The position numbers and the translations under genes are program-made. A stretch of DNA of 64,000 bases from positions 124,001 through 188,000 of the forward strand of contig NZ_JBGCCH010000017.1 in assembly GCF_041261205.1 (NCBI RefSeq), in the 5' to 3' direction. Source of the DNA: Catenulispora sp. MAP5-51. GTDB taxonomy: Bacteria; Actinomycetota; Actinomycetes; Streptomycetales; Catenulisporaceae. Under the pieces are notes generated by a model. That model made no database searches, had not been told where the DNA came from, and was given only the letters and a program-made list of their open reading frames with translations. The first letter of the stretch is position 1. Every line of letters starts with the position of its first letter. Positions 1 to 7,131 of this stretch are shown here, piece after piece.

Positions 1-2
1 CT

Positions 3-1346
3 CTACGCCAGCCCTGCCGCCACCTCGTCCAACCGCCCGCCGCGCGAAGCCTTCACCAGCACCACATCCCCGGCGGCGACGTGCTCGCGCAACCAGGCGA
101 CCGCCGCGTCGTTGTCCGGCAGTGGCACCGCGCGCACCCCGGCTCCGGCGGCGATCGGACGGGCCGCGGCGCCGACGGCGACCACGATGTCGGCGCGATC
201 GGCTGCGTAGCGTCCGACCGCGCGGTGCTCGGCCTCGCCGGTGGGGCCGAGTTCGCGCATCTCGCCGAGGACGGCGATGCGGCGGCCCGCCTCGATCGCG
301 GCCAGCGCGTCCAGGGCGGCGCGGGTGGAGTCGGGGTTGGCGTTGTAGGAGTCGTTGAGCAGGGTCGCGCCGCCGGCCAGGCCGCGCAGCTCCATGCGCC
401 ACTTCGACAGGGACGCGGCAGCCAGCGCCTTGGTCGCGGCCTCCAGGGGCACGCCGGCTGCCAGGCCGGCCGCCACGGCCGCCGCCGCGTTGAGCGCCTG
501 GTGCGCGCCGATGTGCGGCAGCGACACCAGGGCCGGGCCCTCGGCGGTCCGCAGTGTGAACGACGGCCGGCCGAGCCGGTCCAGGACCAGGTAGAGCACC
601 TGGACGTCGGCGTGCTCGGCGCGGCCGAAGGTCAGGACCGGGCCGTCGGTGAGGGCGCGCATCGCGGCCACGCGGGGGTCGTCGGCGTTCAGGATCGCGG
701 TGCCGCCCGGTGTCAGGCCTCGTACCAACTCGCCCTTGGTGGTGGCGATGGCCCCGCGCGACCCGAACTCGCCGAGATGGGCCCGGCCGACGTTCAGCAC
801 CACCGCGATGTCCGGCGCGACCAGGCCGGTGAGCGCGGCGATGTCGCCGACGTGCCGCGCCCCCATCTCCAGCACCAGGAACCGGGTGTCGGCGCCGGCG
901 CGCAGCATGGTCAGCGGCACGCCGAGTTCGTTGTTGAACGACCCGGCCGTGGCGACCGTCGGCGCGGCGCCGGACAGCACCGCCGCGATCAGGTCCTTCG
1001 TCCCGGTCTTGCCCTGCGAGCCGGTCACCCCGACCACCGTCAGCCCGGCCCGCAGCCGCCCCACGACGTGCGCGGCGAGCACCTGCAACGCGGCGCGCGC
1101 GTCCTCGACGACGACGGTCGGCAGCGCCGTGGGCCGCGAGCCGAGCACGGCCGCCGCCCCGGCGTGCGCGGCCTGCTCGACGTGGTCGTGGCCGTCGGCG
1201 TGCTCGCCGGCGAAGGCGACGAACAGGCCGCCGGGCTCGGCCTGGCGGCCGTCGATCACGGCCGGTGCGCTTACGGTCGCGGCGGCGTCGCCGGCGACCG
1301 TCCCGCCGACGACGGCGGCGATCTCGTCGAGACGGAGCGGGATCAT
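3..1346 (-). CDS. murF: UDP-N-acetylmuramoyl-tripeptide:D-alanyl-D-alanine ligase (MurF family)
   Basis: This 447-residue Mur ligase adds a D-alanyl dipeptide or depsipeptide to UDP-MurNAc-tripeptide in the cytoplasm. The ATP loop [10 protein letters not shown] lies near residues 109-118, and the MurF signature [10 protein letters not shown] lies near residue 330. Both ends are in the window: the stop is at bases 3-5 and the ATG at 1344-1346. It is divergent from vanH across 111 bp and sits away from any dcw cell-division cluster in this window. That suggests, but does not prove, a paralog dedicated to D-Ala-D-Lac precursors, as in glycopeptide producers that carry a second MurF. It could also be the only MurF of the strain. 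The family call is secure; the substrate preference is inference. Confidence 0.93.
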   Translation of the reverse strand: MIPLRLDEIAAVVGGTVAGDAAATVSAPAVIDGRQAEPGGLFVAFAGEHADGHDHVEQAAHAGAAAVLGSRPTALPTVVVEDARAALQVLAAHVVGRLRAGLTVVGVTGSQGKTGTKDLIAAVLSGAAPTVATAGSFNNELGVPLTMLRAGADTRFLVLEMGARHVGDIAALTGLVAPDIAVVLNVGRAHLGEFGSRGAIATTKGELVRGLTPGGTAILNADDPRVAAMRALTDGPVLTFGRAEHADVQVLYLVLDRLGRPSFTLRTAEGPALVSLPHIGAHQALNAAAAVAAGLAAGVPLEAATKALAAASLSKWRMELRGLAGGATLLNDSYNANPDSTRAALDALAAIEAGRRIAVLGEMRELGPTGEAEHRAVGRYAADRADIVVAVGAAARPIAAGAGVRAVPLPDNDAAVAWLREHVAAGDVVLVKASRGGRLDEVAAGLA

Positions 1347-1457
1347 GAGGCGGACTCGTCATAGGTCATGCCGACCAGTCAAAGCACACCGGCATATCGC
1401 CGGTGTATCGAAAAGCTCATACATGCCGACAACCTCGCATTGTCTTGACTGGACGCC
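1347..1457. promoter_or_regulatory. murF/vanH divergent promoter region with nested inverted repeats
   Basis: This 111-bp spacer must hold both divergent promoters. It contains a perfect inverted repeat ACACCGGC-atatc-GCCGGTGT at 1386-1406. A second, wider pair places CCAGTCAA at 1375-1382 and TTGACTGG at 1445-1452. The 9-mer CATGCCGAC is also directly repeated, at 1367-1375 and 1422-1430. The symmetry about the middle of the spacer fits binding of a dimeric response regulator such as the VanR-like protein at 5244-5936. No binding data are available, so operator function is inference. Confidence 0.5.
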
Positions 1458-2417
1458 ATGGGAATCACCATCTACGGATGCGGCCAGGACGAGGCGGTCT
1501 TGTTCCGGGAGCTGGCAACGGGGTTCGGCGTTGTCCCTACCGTCATCGCGGAGCCGGTAACCGAAACGAACGCCGTACTGGCGTCGGGAAGTCGGTGTGT
1601 GAGCGTCGGACACAAGACTCGCATCACCAATTCCGCGCTTCAAGCGCTCAGCCGTGCCGGCGTCACATATATCTCCACTCGGAGCATCGGCTACAACCAC
1701 CTCGACGTCGACTACGCACGCAGCGTCGGCATCCGCGTGGAGAACGTCAGCTACTCGCCCGACAGCGTCGCCGACTACACGGTGATGTTGATGCTGATGG
1801 TGGTACGCCACGCCAAATCCCTCGTCCGCCGCACCGATGTCCACGACTACCGACTGCATGACGTCCGTGGCAGAGAACTGCGAGATCTGACAGTCGGTGT
1901 GGTCGGGACCGGTCGGATCGGCGCCGCCGTTGTGGATCGACTGCAGGGCTTCGGATGCCGCGTGCTGGCGCACGACCGTAGCCCTAAATGTTCGGCCGAA
2001 TATGTGCTGCTCGACGAGCTGCTGCATGGCAGCGACATCGTCACGCTGCACACGCCGCTGACCGCCGAGACTCACCACATCTTGAATGCCGAACGCATCG
2101 AGAACATGAAGCCCGGTGCTTTCGTCATCAACACCGGACGTGGCTCGCTCCTCGACACCGAGGCTCTTCTCCAAGGGCTGGAAAGCGGACGTTTGGGCGG
2201 CGCCGCGCTGGATGTCCTGGAGGGTGAAGAAGGAATCTTCTATACCGACTGCCGCGACCATCCCATAGAAAGCAAAACGCTGCTGCGGTTGCAGGAACTG
2301 TCGAACGTGCTCGTCAGTCCGCACACCGCCTACTACACCGACCACGCCCTGAGCGACACCGTCGAGAACTCCATCGTCAACTGTCTGAAGTTCGAGAGTG
2401 GGAATCACTATGGATAA
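1458..2417 (+). CDS. vanH: VanH-type D-lactate dehydrogenase
   Basis: This 319-residue D-2-hydroxyacid dehydrogenase would reduce pyruvate to D-lactate with NAD(P)H to supply VanA. The nucleotide-binding GVVGTGRIG is near residues 147-155. The catalytic set is Arg228 in NTGRGSL, a Glu in the EGEE stretch near 256, and His289 in SPHTAYY. It is the first gene of vanHAX and overlaps the vanA start by 8 bp. Third codon positions are noticeably richer in A and T than in neighbouring genes, which may reflect transfer of the resistance cassette. Its assignment as VanH rather than another D-hydroxyacid dehydrogenase rests on family resemblance plus the adjacent vanA and vanX. Confidence 0.95.
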   Translation: MGITIYGCGQDEAVLFRELATGFGVVPTVIAEPVTETNAVLASGSRCVSVGHKTRITNSALQALSRAGVTYISTRSIGYNHLDVDYARSVGIRVENVSYSPDSVADYTVMLMLMVVRHAKSLVRRTDVHDYRLHDVRGRELRDLTVGVVGTGRIGAAVVDRLQGFGCRVLAHDRSPKCSAEYVLLDELLHGSDIVTLHTPLTAETHHILNAERIENMKPGAFVINTGRGSLLDTEALLQGLESGRLGGAALDVLEGEEGIFYTDCRDHPIESKTLLRLQELSNVLVSPHTAYYTDHALSDTVENSIVNCLKFESGNHYG

Positions 2418-3447
2418 GCTGAAGATCGGGATCATGTTCGGGGGCTGCTCCGAGGAACACCCCGTCTCCGTAAAGTCCGCGCGGGAGGTCGCGAAGCACC
2501 TCGACACCGGCAAGTACGAGCCCTTCTACATCGGGATCACGCGCAACGGCGCTTGGAGGCTGTGCGACGGCCCAGACGATGGCTGGGAGAACAACAGCCG
2601 TCCGGCCGTGCTGTCGCCGGACCGGAGTGTGCGCGGACTGCTCGTCCTGGATCAGGGACGGTACGAGACCATCAACCTCGACCTGGTCCTACCGGTCCTG
2701 CACGGCAAGCTCGGCGAGGACGGCGCGATGCAGGGCTTGCTGGAGCTGGCCGGCATCCCCTACGCGGGCTGCGATGTCCAGGCTTCCGTGCTGTGCATGG
2801 ACAAGGCGCTCGCCTACCTCGTCGTCCGGAACGCCGGCATCGCCACGCCGAAGTTCTGGACCGTGACGCCGGAGGAGAAGATCGAGCCCGACGAGCTGTC
2901 GTATCCGGTCTTCGTGAAGCCGGCGCGCTCGGGGTCCTCGTTCGGGGTCAGCAAGGTGTCCGGCGAAGACGAGCTGGCCGGCGCGGTGGAGACGGCGCGG
3001 CTGTACGACTCGAAGGTGCTCATCGAGGAAGCCGTCATCGCCGACGAGATCGGCTGCGCGGTCCTGGGCACCGGCGACGACCTGCTGGTCGGGGAGGTGG
3101 ACCGGATCGCGCTGACGCACGGGTTCTTCAAGATCCACCAGGAGAGCGCCCCGGAGACCGGTTCGGAGAACGCGACGTTCATCGTCCCGGCCGACATTCC
3201 GGCGCGGTCGCGATCGCTGATTCAGGAGACTGCGAAGGTCGTGTACCGCGCCCTCGGCTGCCGGGGGATCTCCCGCGTGGACTTCTTCTTCAAGGGCGAC
3301 GGGACCGTCGTCTTCAACGAGGTCAACACACTGCCCGGCCTGACCTCCTACAGCCGCTACCCGCGGATGATGGCGGCCGCCGGGTTCCCGATGAACGAGG
3401 TCATCGACCGGCTGGTGTCGGTGACGCTCACGGGGGCCGTCCGGTGA
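2410..3447 (+). CDS. vanA: VanA-type D-alanine--D-lactate ligase
   Basis: This 345-residue ATP-grasp ligase joins D-Ala to D-lactate, giving the depsipeptide that vancomycin binds poorly. The N-terminus MDKLKIGIMFGGCSEEHPVS, the FFKIHQE omega-loop segment with His243 (equivalent to VanA His244) and the VNTLPG metal site near residue 305 all match D-Ala-D-Lac ligases rather than ordinary Ddl. ATG 2410 is preferred over the in-frame GTG 2398 because family members begin with MD(K/R)LKIG. A GTGGGA sequence precedes it. It overlaps vanH by 8 bp and vanX by 4 bp, so translation is probably coupled. Specificity is assigned from these residues and the context, not measured. Confidence 0.96.
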   Translation: MDKLKIGIMFGGCSEEHPVSVKSAREVAKHLDTGKYEPFYIGITRNGAWRLCDGPDDGWENNSRPAVLSPDRSVRGLLVLDQGRYETINLDLVLPVLHGKLGEDGAMQGLLELAGIPYAGCDVQASVLCMDKALAYLVVRNAGIATPKFWTVTPEEKIEPDELSYPVFVKPARSGSSFGVSKVSGEDELAGAVETARLYDSKVLIEEAVIADEIGCAVLGTGDDLLVGEVDRIALTHGFFKIHQESAPETGSENATFIVPADIPARSRSLIQETAKVVYRALGCRGISRVDFFFKGDGTVVFNEVNTLPGLTSYSRYPRMMAAAGFPMNEVIDRLVSVTLTGAVR

Positions 3448-4052
3448 CCGATGACTTCGTCTTCGTGGACCAGCTGGTGTCCGGGCTCCGGTGGGACGCC
3501 AAGTACGCGACGTGGGACAACTTCACCGGCAAGCCGGTCGACGGCTACCTGGCGAACCGCATCGTCGGCACGACGGCGCTGTGCGCCGCGCTGGAGGAAG
3601 CCCAGAAGCACGCCGGCGAGCTCGGCTTCGGCCTGGTGCTGTGGGACGGCTACCGCCCGCAGCGCGCCGTCGACTGCTTCCTGCGCTGGTCGCGGCAGCC
3701 CGAGGACGGCCGCACCAAGCCCCGGCACTATCCGAACATCGACCGCGCGGGCATGTTCGAGCAGGGCTACGTCGCCGCCAAGTCCGGCCACAGCCGAGGC
3801 GGCACGGTCGATCTGACGCTGTATCACGTGGCCACCGGAGAGCTCGCCGCGATGGGCGGTGGCCACGACCTGATGGATCCCGTCTCGCACCACGACGCCG
3901 GCGGGATATCGCAGGCCGAGCAAGTGAACCGGTTGGCGTTGCGGTCGATCATGGAGGCCGGCGGCTTCCGTCCGTACGACTGCGAGTGGTGGCATTACAC
4001 GTTGAAGGACGAGCCCTACCCGGACACGTACTTCGACTTCCCCATCACCTAG
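3444..4052 (+). CDS. vanX: VanX D-Ala-D-Ala dipeptidase
   Basis: This zinc D,D-dipeptidase (M15D family) hydrolyses cytoplasmic D-Ala-D-Ala so that only D-Ala-D-Lac reaches MurF. At 202 residues it has exactly the classical VanX length, and the key residues fall at the classical numbers: Arg71, zinc ligands His116 and Asp123 in SGHSRGGTVD, catalytic Glu181 and zinc ligand His184 in CEWWHY. The GTG start overlaps the vanA stop as GTGA. The 3' end overlaps the convergent sensor kinase by 8 bp, which leaves no room for a terminator between them. Confidence 0.97.
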   Translation: MTDDFVFVDQLVSGLRWDAKYATWDNFTGKPVDGYLANRIVGTTALCAALEEAQKHAGELGFGLVLWDGYRPQRAVDCFLRWSRQPEDGRTKPRHYPNIDRAGMFEQGYVAAKSGHSRGGTVDLTLYHVATGELAAMGGGHDLMDPVSHHDAGGISQAEQVNRLALRSIMEAGGFRPYDCEWWHYTLKDEPYPDTYFDFPIT

Positions 4053-5247
4053 GGACCAGCAATGCGGTCGGCACGTAGCGGGCCTCGGCCGCGTCGGAGG
4101 CTGGGAAACGGCGCGCGCTCGGCAGCCGGACCGTCACGCGCAAGCCCCCGTCGGGCCGGGCCGTCAGGGTGAGGGTGCCGTCGTGGGCCGCCGTGATGCT
4201 CTTGACGATCGCCAGTCCGAGGCCGACCCCGCCGTGGTCGTTCTGGACGCGTTCGGTGCCGCGCTGGAACGGCTCGGTGAGCGTCGCGACCAGGGCCGGG
4301 GCGAGATGTCCACCGGTGTTCTCCACGGTCAGCTCCACACCGTCGGCGTCGACGTCGGTGGTGACCCAGATGGTGCCCCGGCCCGGCAGGTTGTGGACGA
4401 TCGCGTTGTGGACGAGGTTCGTCGCCAGCTGTAGCAGCAGCGCGGGGGAGCCGATCGCGGGGGCCACGCCGCCGGCGGTCTCTATGGCCAGGCCGCGCTT
4501 CTCGGCCACCGGGAGCAGCGTCTCGGCGGCTTCCTCGGCCATCAGCGACAGGTCGACCTCCTGGCGGGCGAAGGACCGCTGGTTGGCCCGGGTGAGCAGC
4601 AGCAGTGCCTCGGTGAGGTCGATCGCGCGGGTGTTGACGGCGTGGAGCCGGTCGATGAGCCGGCCGGTGTCGCGGTGCGGGTCGTCGCGGGCGGCGTCCA
4701 GGAGCGACTGGGTGATCGCCAGCGGGGTGCGCAGCTCGTGGGAGGCGTTGGCGGCGAACCGCCGCTGTTCGGCGACGTGCGCCTCGAGCTGCGCGAGCAT
4801 GGTGTCGAAGGCGTCGGCGAGCTCGCGGAATTCGTCGTTGCTGCCCTCCAGTTCGATGCGGTGGGACAGCGAGCCGGTCGCCGCCTGGCGGCTGGCCTCG
4901 GTGATGCGGGTCAGCGGGGCGAGCATGCGGCCGGCCAGGAACCAGCCGCCGACCAGGCCCAGCAGCAGCAGGAAGAGCACCGCGACGGCCGCGGCCGGGA
5001 CGAAGCCGCGCATCAGGTCCGATTGGCTGGGGCCGACGAAGAACATGACGGGGGTGGTCTCGGGCGCGTTCTGGGCGATGGACTTGCCTTCGTTCAGGGC
5101 GGAGTCGTCCGGCAGCCAGCGCAGCGCGAACACCCAGGCCACGGCGATCAGCAGCGATCCGGCGAGCACGACCAGGCCGGCGTAGCTGAAGGTGAGCTTG
5201 AGGCGGGCGCTCAGCCCCGGCGCCCGGTCGGTGGTGCGCGCTATCAT
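4045..5247 (-). CDS. vanS: VanS-like sensor histidine kinase
   Basis: This 400-residue membrane kinase would autophosphorylate and control the VanR-like partner in response to glycopeptides or to wall damage. One membrane helix lies at about 22-42, followed by a short extracytoplasmic loop of about 40 residues, a second helix at about 83-105, a HAMP linker, the H-box ASHELRTPLA with His170, an N-box NLVHNAIVHN and a GLGLAIV G-box. The short sensor loop matches actinomycete VanS proteins. The start overlaps the regulator stop by 4 bp (ATGA). The vanS name comes from position beside vanHAX; the inducing ligand cannot be read from sequence. Confidence 0.88.
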   Translation of the reverse strand: MIARTTDRAPGLSARLKLTFSYAGLVVLAGSLLIAVAWVFALRWLPDDSALNEGKSIAQNAPETTPVMFFVGPSQSDLMRGFVPAAAVAVLFLLLLGLVGGWFLAGRMLAPLTRITEASRQAATGSLSHRIELEGSNDEFRELADAFDTMLAQLEAHVAEQRRFAANASHELRTPLAITQSLLDAARDDPHRDTGRLIDRLHAVNTRAIDLTEALLLLTRANQRSFARQEVDLSLMAEEAAETLLPVAEKRGLAIETAGGVAPAIGSPALLLQLATNLVHNAIVHNLPGRGTIWVTTDVDADGVELTVENTGGHLAPALVATLTEPFQRGTERVQNDHGGVGLGLAIVKSITAAHDGTLTLTARPDGGLRVTVRLPSARRFPASDAAEARYVPTALLVPR

Positions 5248-5936
5248 CGGCGTCCCCCTTCGCCGTCCGGTTCGGCATCGATGCGATAGCCGACGCCCGG
5301 CACGGTCGCGATGACCCAGGGCTCGCCGAGCCGTTTGCGCAGGGCCGAGACGGTGATCCGGACGGCGTTGGTGAAGGGGTCGGCGTTCTCGTCCCAGGCC
5401 CGCTCCAGCAGCTGCTCGGCGCTGACGACCCCGCCCTCGGCCCCGATGAGCACCTCCAGGACGGCGAACTGCTTGCGGGTGAGGGCGACGTAGCGGCCGT
5501 CGCGGAACACCTCGCGGCGGAACGGATCCAGGCGCAGCCCGGCGATCTCCCGGACCGGCGGCCGGCTGTGCGCTCGCCTGCGGTCCAGCGCGCGCAGCCG
5601 CAGCACCAGCTCCCGCAGGGCGAAGGGCTTGGTCAGGTAGTCGTCGGCACCGAGTTCGAAGCCGCTGGCCTTGTCGTCGATCCGGTCCGCGGCGGTGAGC
5701 ATGAGGATCGGCATCCCGGTGCCGGAGGCGATGATGCGCTTGGCGATCTCGTCGCCCGAGGGGCCGGGGATGTCGCGGTCCAGCACGGCGATGTCGTAGC
5801 TGTTGACGCCGAGCAGCTCCAGCGCGGTGTCGCCGTCGCCGGCGATGTCGGCGGCGATCGCGTCCAGCCGCAGGCCGTCACGGATGGCCTCGGCCATATA
5901 GAGCTCGTCCTCGACGACCAACACACGCATGCCCAC
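5244..5936 (-). CDS. vanR: VanR-like OmpR-family response regulator
   Basis: This 230-residue regulator has an N-terminal receiver domain with acidic residues ED near 9-10, phosphoacceptor Asp53 in VLDRDIPG and Lys near 103 in LTKPFAL. A C-terminal OmpR/PhoB winged-helix DNA-binding domain follows. It probably activates vanHAX and perhaps its own operon once phosphorylated by the adjacent kinase. Gene order on this strand is carboxypeptidase, regulator, kinase, with 47 bp before this gene and a 4-bp overlap after it. Family assignment is secure; the target sites are inferred. Confidence 0.92.
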   Translation of the reverse strand: MGMRVLVVEDELYMAEAIRDGLRLDAIAADIAGDGDTALELLGVNSYDIAVLDRDIPGPSGDEIAKRIIASGTGMPILMLTAADRIDDKASGFELGADDYLTKPFALRELVLRLRALDRRRAHSRPPVREIAGLRLDPFRREVFRDGRYVALTRKQFAVLEVLIGAEGGVVSAEQLLERAWDENADPFTNAVRITVSALRKRLGEPWVIATVPGVGYRIDAEPDGEGGRR

Positions 5937-5983
5937 GATGGTACGAGGCGGTGTATATCGTCTCCGTATCCAGAAACGGCGGC
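5937..5983. promoter_or_regulatory. vanR upstream gap sharing motifs with the vanH and dac leaders
   Basis: The 47-bp gap contains CGGTGTATATCG at 5949-5960, which resembles CGGTGTATCG in the vanH leader at 1401-1410. It also contains CCGTATCC, which recurs upstream of the carboxypeptidase near 6986. These shared words may be pieces of a common VanR recognition site or promoter. They are short and could be coincidental. Confidence 0.3.
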
Positions 5984-6964
5984 CTATCGGCCGGCGATGC
6001 GGTCGACCAGCTCTTTCGCCCCCAGCAGCCCCGCCGCGATCTGGTCCGCGCCCGGCTGCCCCAGCACGACGCCGGTGATCGTCGTCTGTCGGCCGCCGAC
6101 CGTCCGGACGGCCTGGAACGCGAAGCAGCCGCCGGCGGCGTTGTCCGAGCCGGTCTTGACCCCGACGAACCCGTCGTGGCCCAGCAGCGTGTCGGTGTTG
6201 GCCACGGTGCCGGCGACCGGCAGCGTCGCGGCCGGCATGGCGACGATCGCCGCGAACGCCGGCTCGCTCATCGCCCGGTCGACGATCTGCACCTGGTCGG
6301 CGGCCGTGGAGACGGTCGCCTGGTCGAAGCCGCTCGGGTCGGTGTAGTGCGTGGCGGTCATGCCCAGCGAGCGGGCGGTGTCGTTCATCTTCGCGACGAA
6401 GGCGTCCGTCGAACCGGCGTCCCAGCGGGCCAGCACCGCCGCGATGTTGTTCGCCGAAGGGAGCAGCAGCGCCTCCAGCGCTTGCCGTTCCGTCAACTGC
6501 TCGCCGGCGGCCACGGACACGATCGACTGTTGCAGCGCGCGCCGCCGAGCCGTATCGGCGACGTCGGCGGCGGTGAGGGTGAGCGTCGGGCCGTCCTGGC
6601 CGGCCTTCAGCGGGTGGTCGCGGAGCACGAGGTAGGCCGTCATCACCTTGGTGACGCTCGCGATCGGCGCCGGGTGTTGGTTCGGGCCGGCCTGGATGTG
6701 CGACTGCCCGCTCTCGACGAACGCCGCCTGGCCGTGCGCCGGCCAGACTGTCGTGGCGGGGACCCGGTTGTCCGGCCGGTCCGCGTCGGACGAGCTGGAC
6801 GGCGGCGGCAAAGGGAACTGCGGGGCCGCCGCCGAGTCCCCATGCCGGTTGATCACAGCCAGCGCCGTGTAGGAAAGAACGCCGGTCAGCGCCGCGCCGA
6901 CGACGACAAGAGCCACGACGGCGGCGGGACGCCTCGGTTCACTGGAAGCCACGCTCCCAGTCAA
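5984..6964 (-). CDS. Serine D-alanyl-D-alanine carboxypeptidase (S11/PBP5 family)
   Basis: This 326-residue membrane-anchored enzyme would remove the terminal D-Ala from peptidoglycan pentapeptides outside the membrane. It has an N-terminal helix near residues 15-37, a Pro/Ser-rich stretch, then the penicillin-binding triad: Ser103-x-x-Lys106 in SVTK, SAN near residue 170, and KTG near 275. It is upstream of and co-directional with the vanRS-like pair. Penicillin-fold VanY proteins are known in VanD-type clusters, so a resistance role trimming residual D-Ala-D-Ala stems is reasonable. It could equally be a general DacA-type enzyme that happens to be next door. Confidence 0.88.
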   Translation of the reverse strand: MTGSVASSEPRRPAAVVALVVVGAALTGVLSYTALAVINRHGDSAAAPQFPLPPPSSSSDADRPDNRVPATTVWPAHGQAAFVESGQSHIQAGPNQHPAPIASVTKVMTAYLVLRDHPLKAGQDGPTLTLTAADVADTARRRALQQSIVSVAAGEQLTERQALEALLLPSANNIAAVLARWDAGSTDAFVAKMNDTARSLGMTATHYTDPSGFDQATVSTAADQVQIVDRAMSEPAFAAIVAMPAATLPVAGTVANTDTLLGHDGFVGVKTGSDNAAGGCFAFQAVRTVGGRQTTITGVVLGQPGADQIAAGLLGAKELVDRIAGR

Positions 6965-7042
6965 GGCAGCGAGCTGTTGCCGCCCCGTATCCGGTTTTCG
7001 GTATGTCCACGATATGCACCACCGGACAGGCCCTGGCTTACA

Positions 7043-7058
7043 AGTTGTCTATACAACT
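7043..7058. promoter_or_regulatory. GntR/HutC-type operator-like palindrome
   Basis: The 16-bp sequence AGTTGTCTATACAACT is a perfect AGTTGT/ACAACT inverted repeat around ctat. It has the GT-N-TA-N-AC style of HutC-subfamily GntR regulators and resembles DasR-type sites (ASTGGTCTAGACCAST) at most positions. It lies 73 bp before the phosphoesterase start and 79 bp from the carboxypeptidase start, in their shared divergent promoter region. The binding protein is not identified. Confidence 0.45.
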
Positions 7059-7131
7059 ATTCACTGCCATGTCACACATGCTCTCCCGTGCTGAGGGCCG
7101 GCCGTAACAGCCGCCGGACACTGTCCCAGCC

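Noticed and set aside
81-1560. Long open frames antisense to murF
   Set aside because: They are G+C-driven shadows rich in Arg/Gly/Pro, and the MurF motifs are clear on the other strand.
2553-3443. Open frame running into vanX from within vanA
   Set aside because: It is simply the vanX frame continuing upstream without a stop; the GTG at 3444 gives the exact 202-residue VanX.
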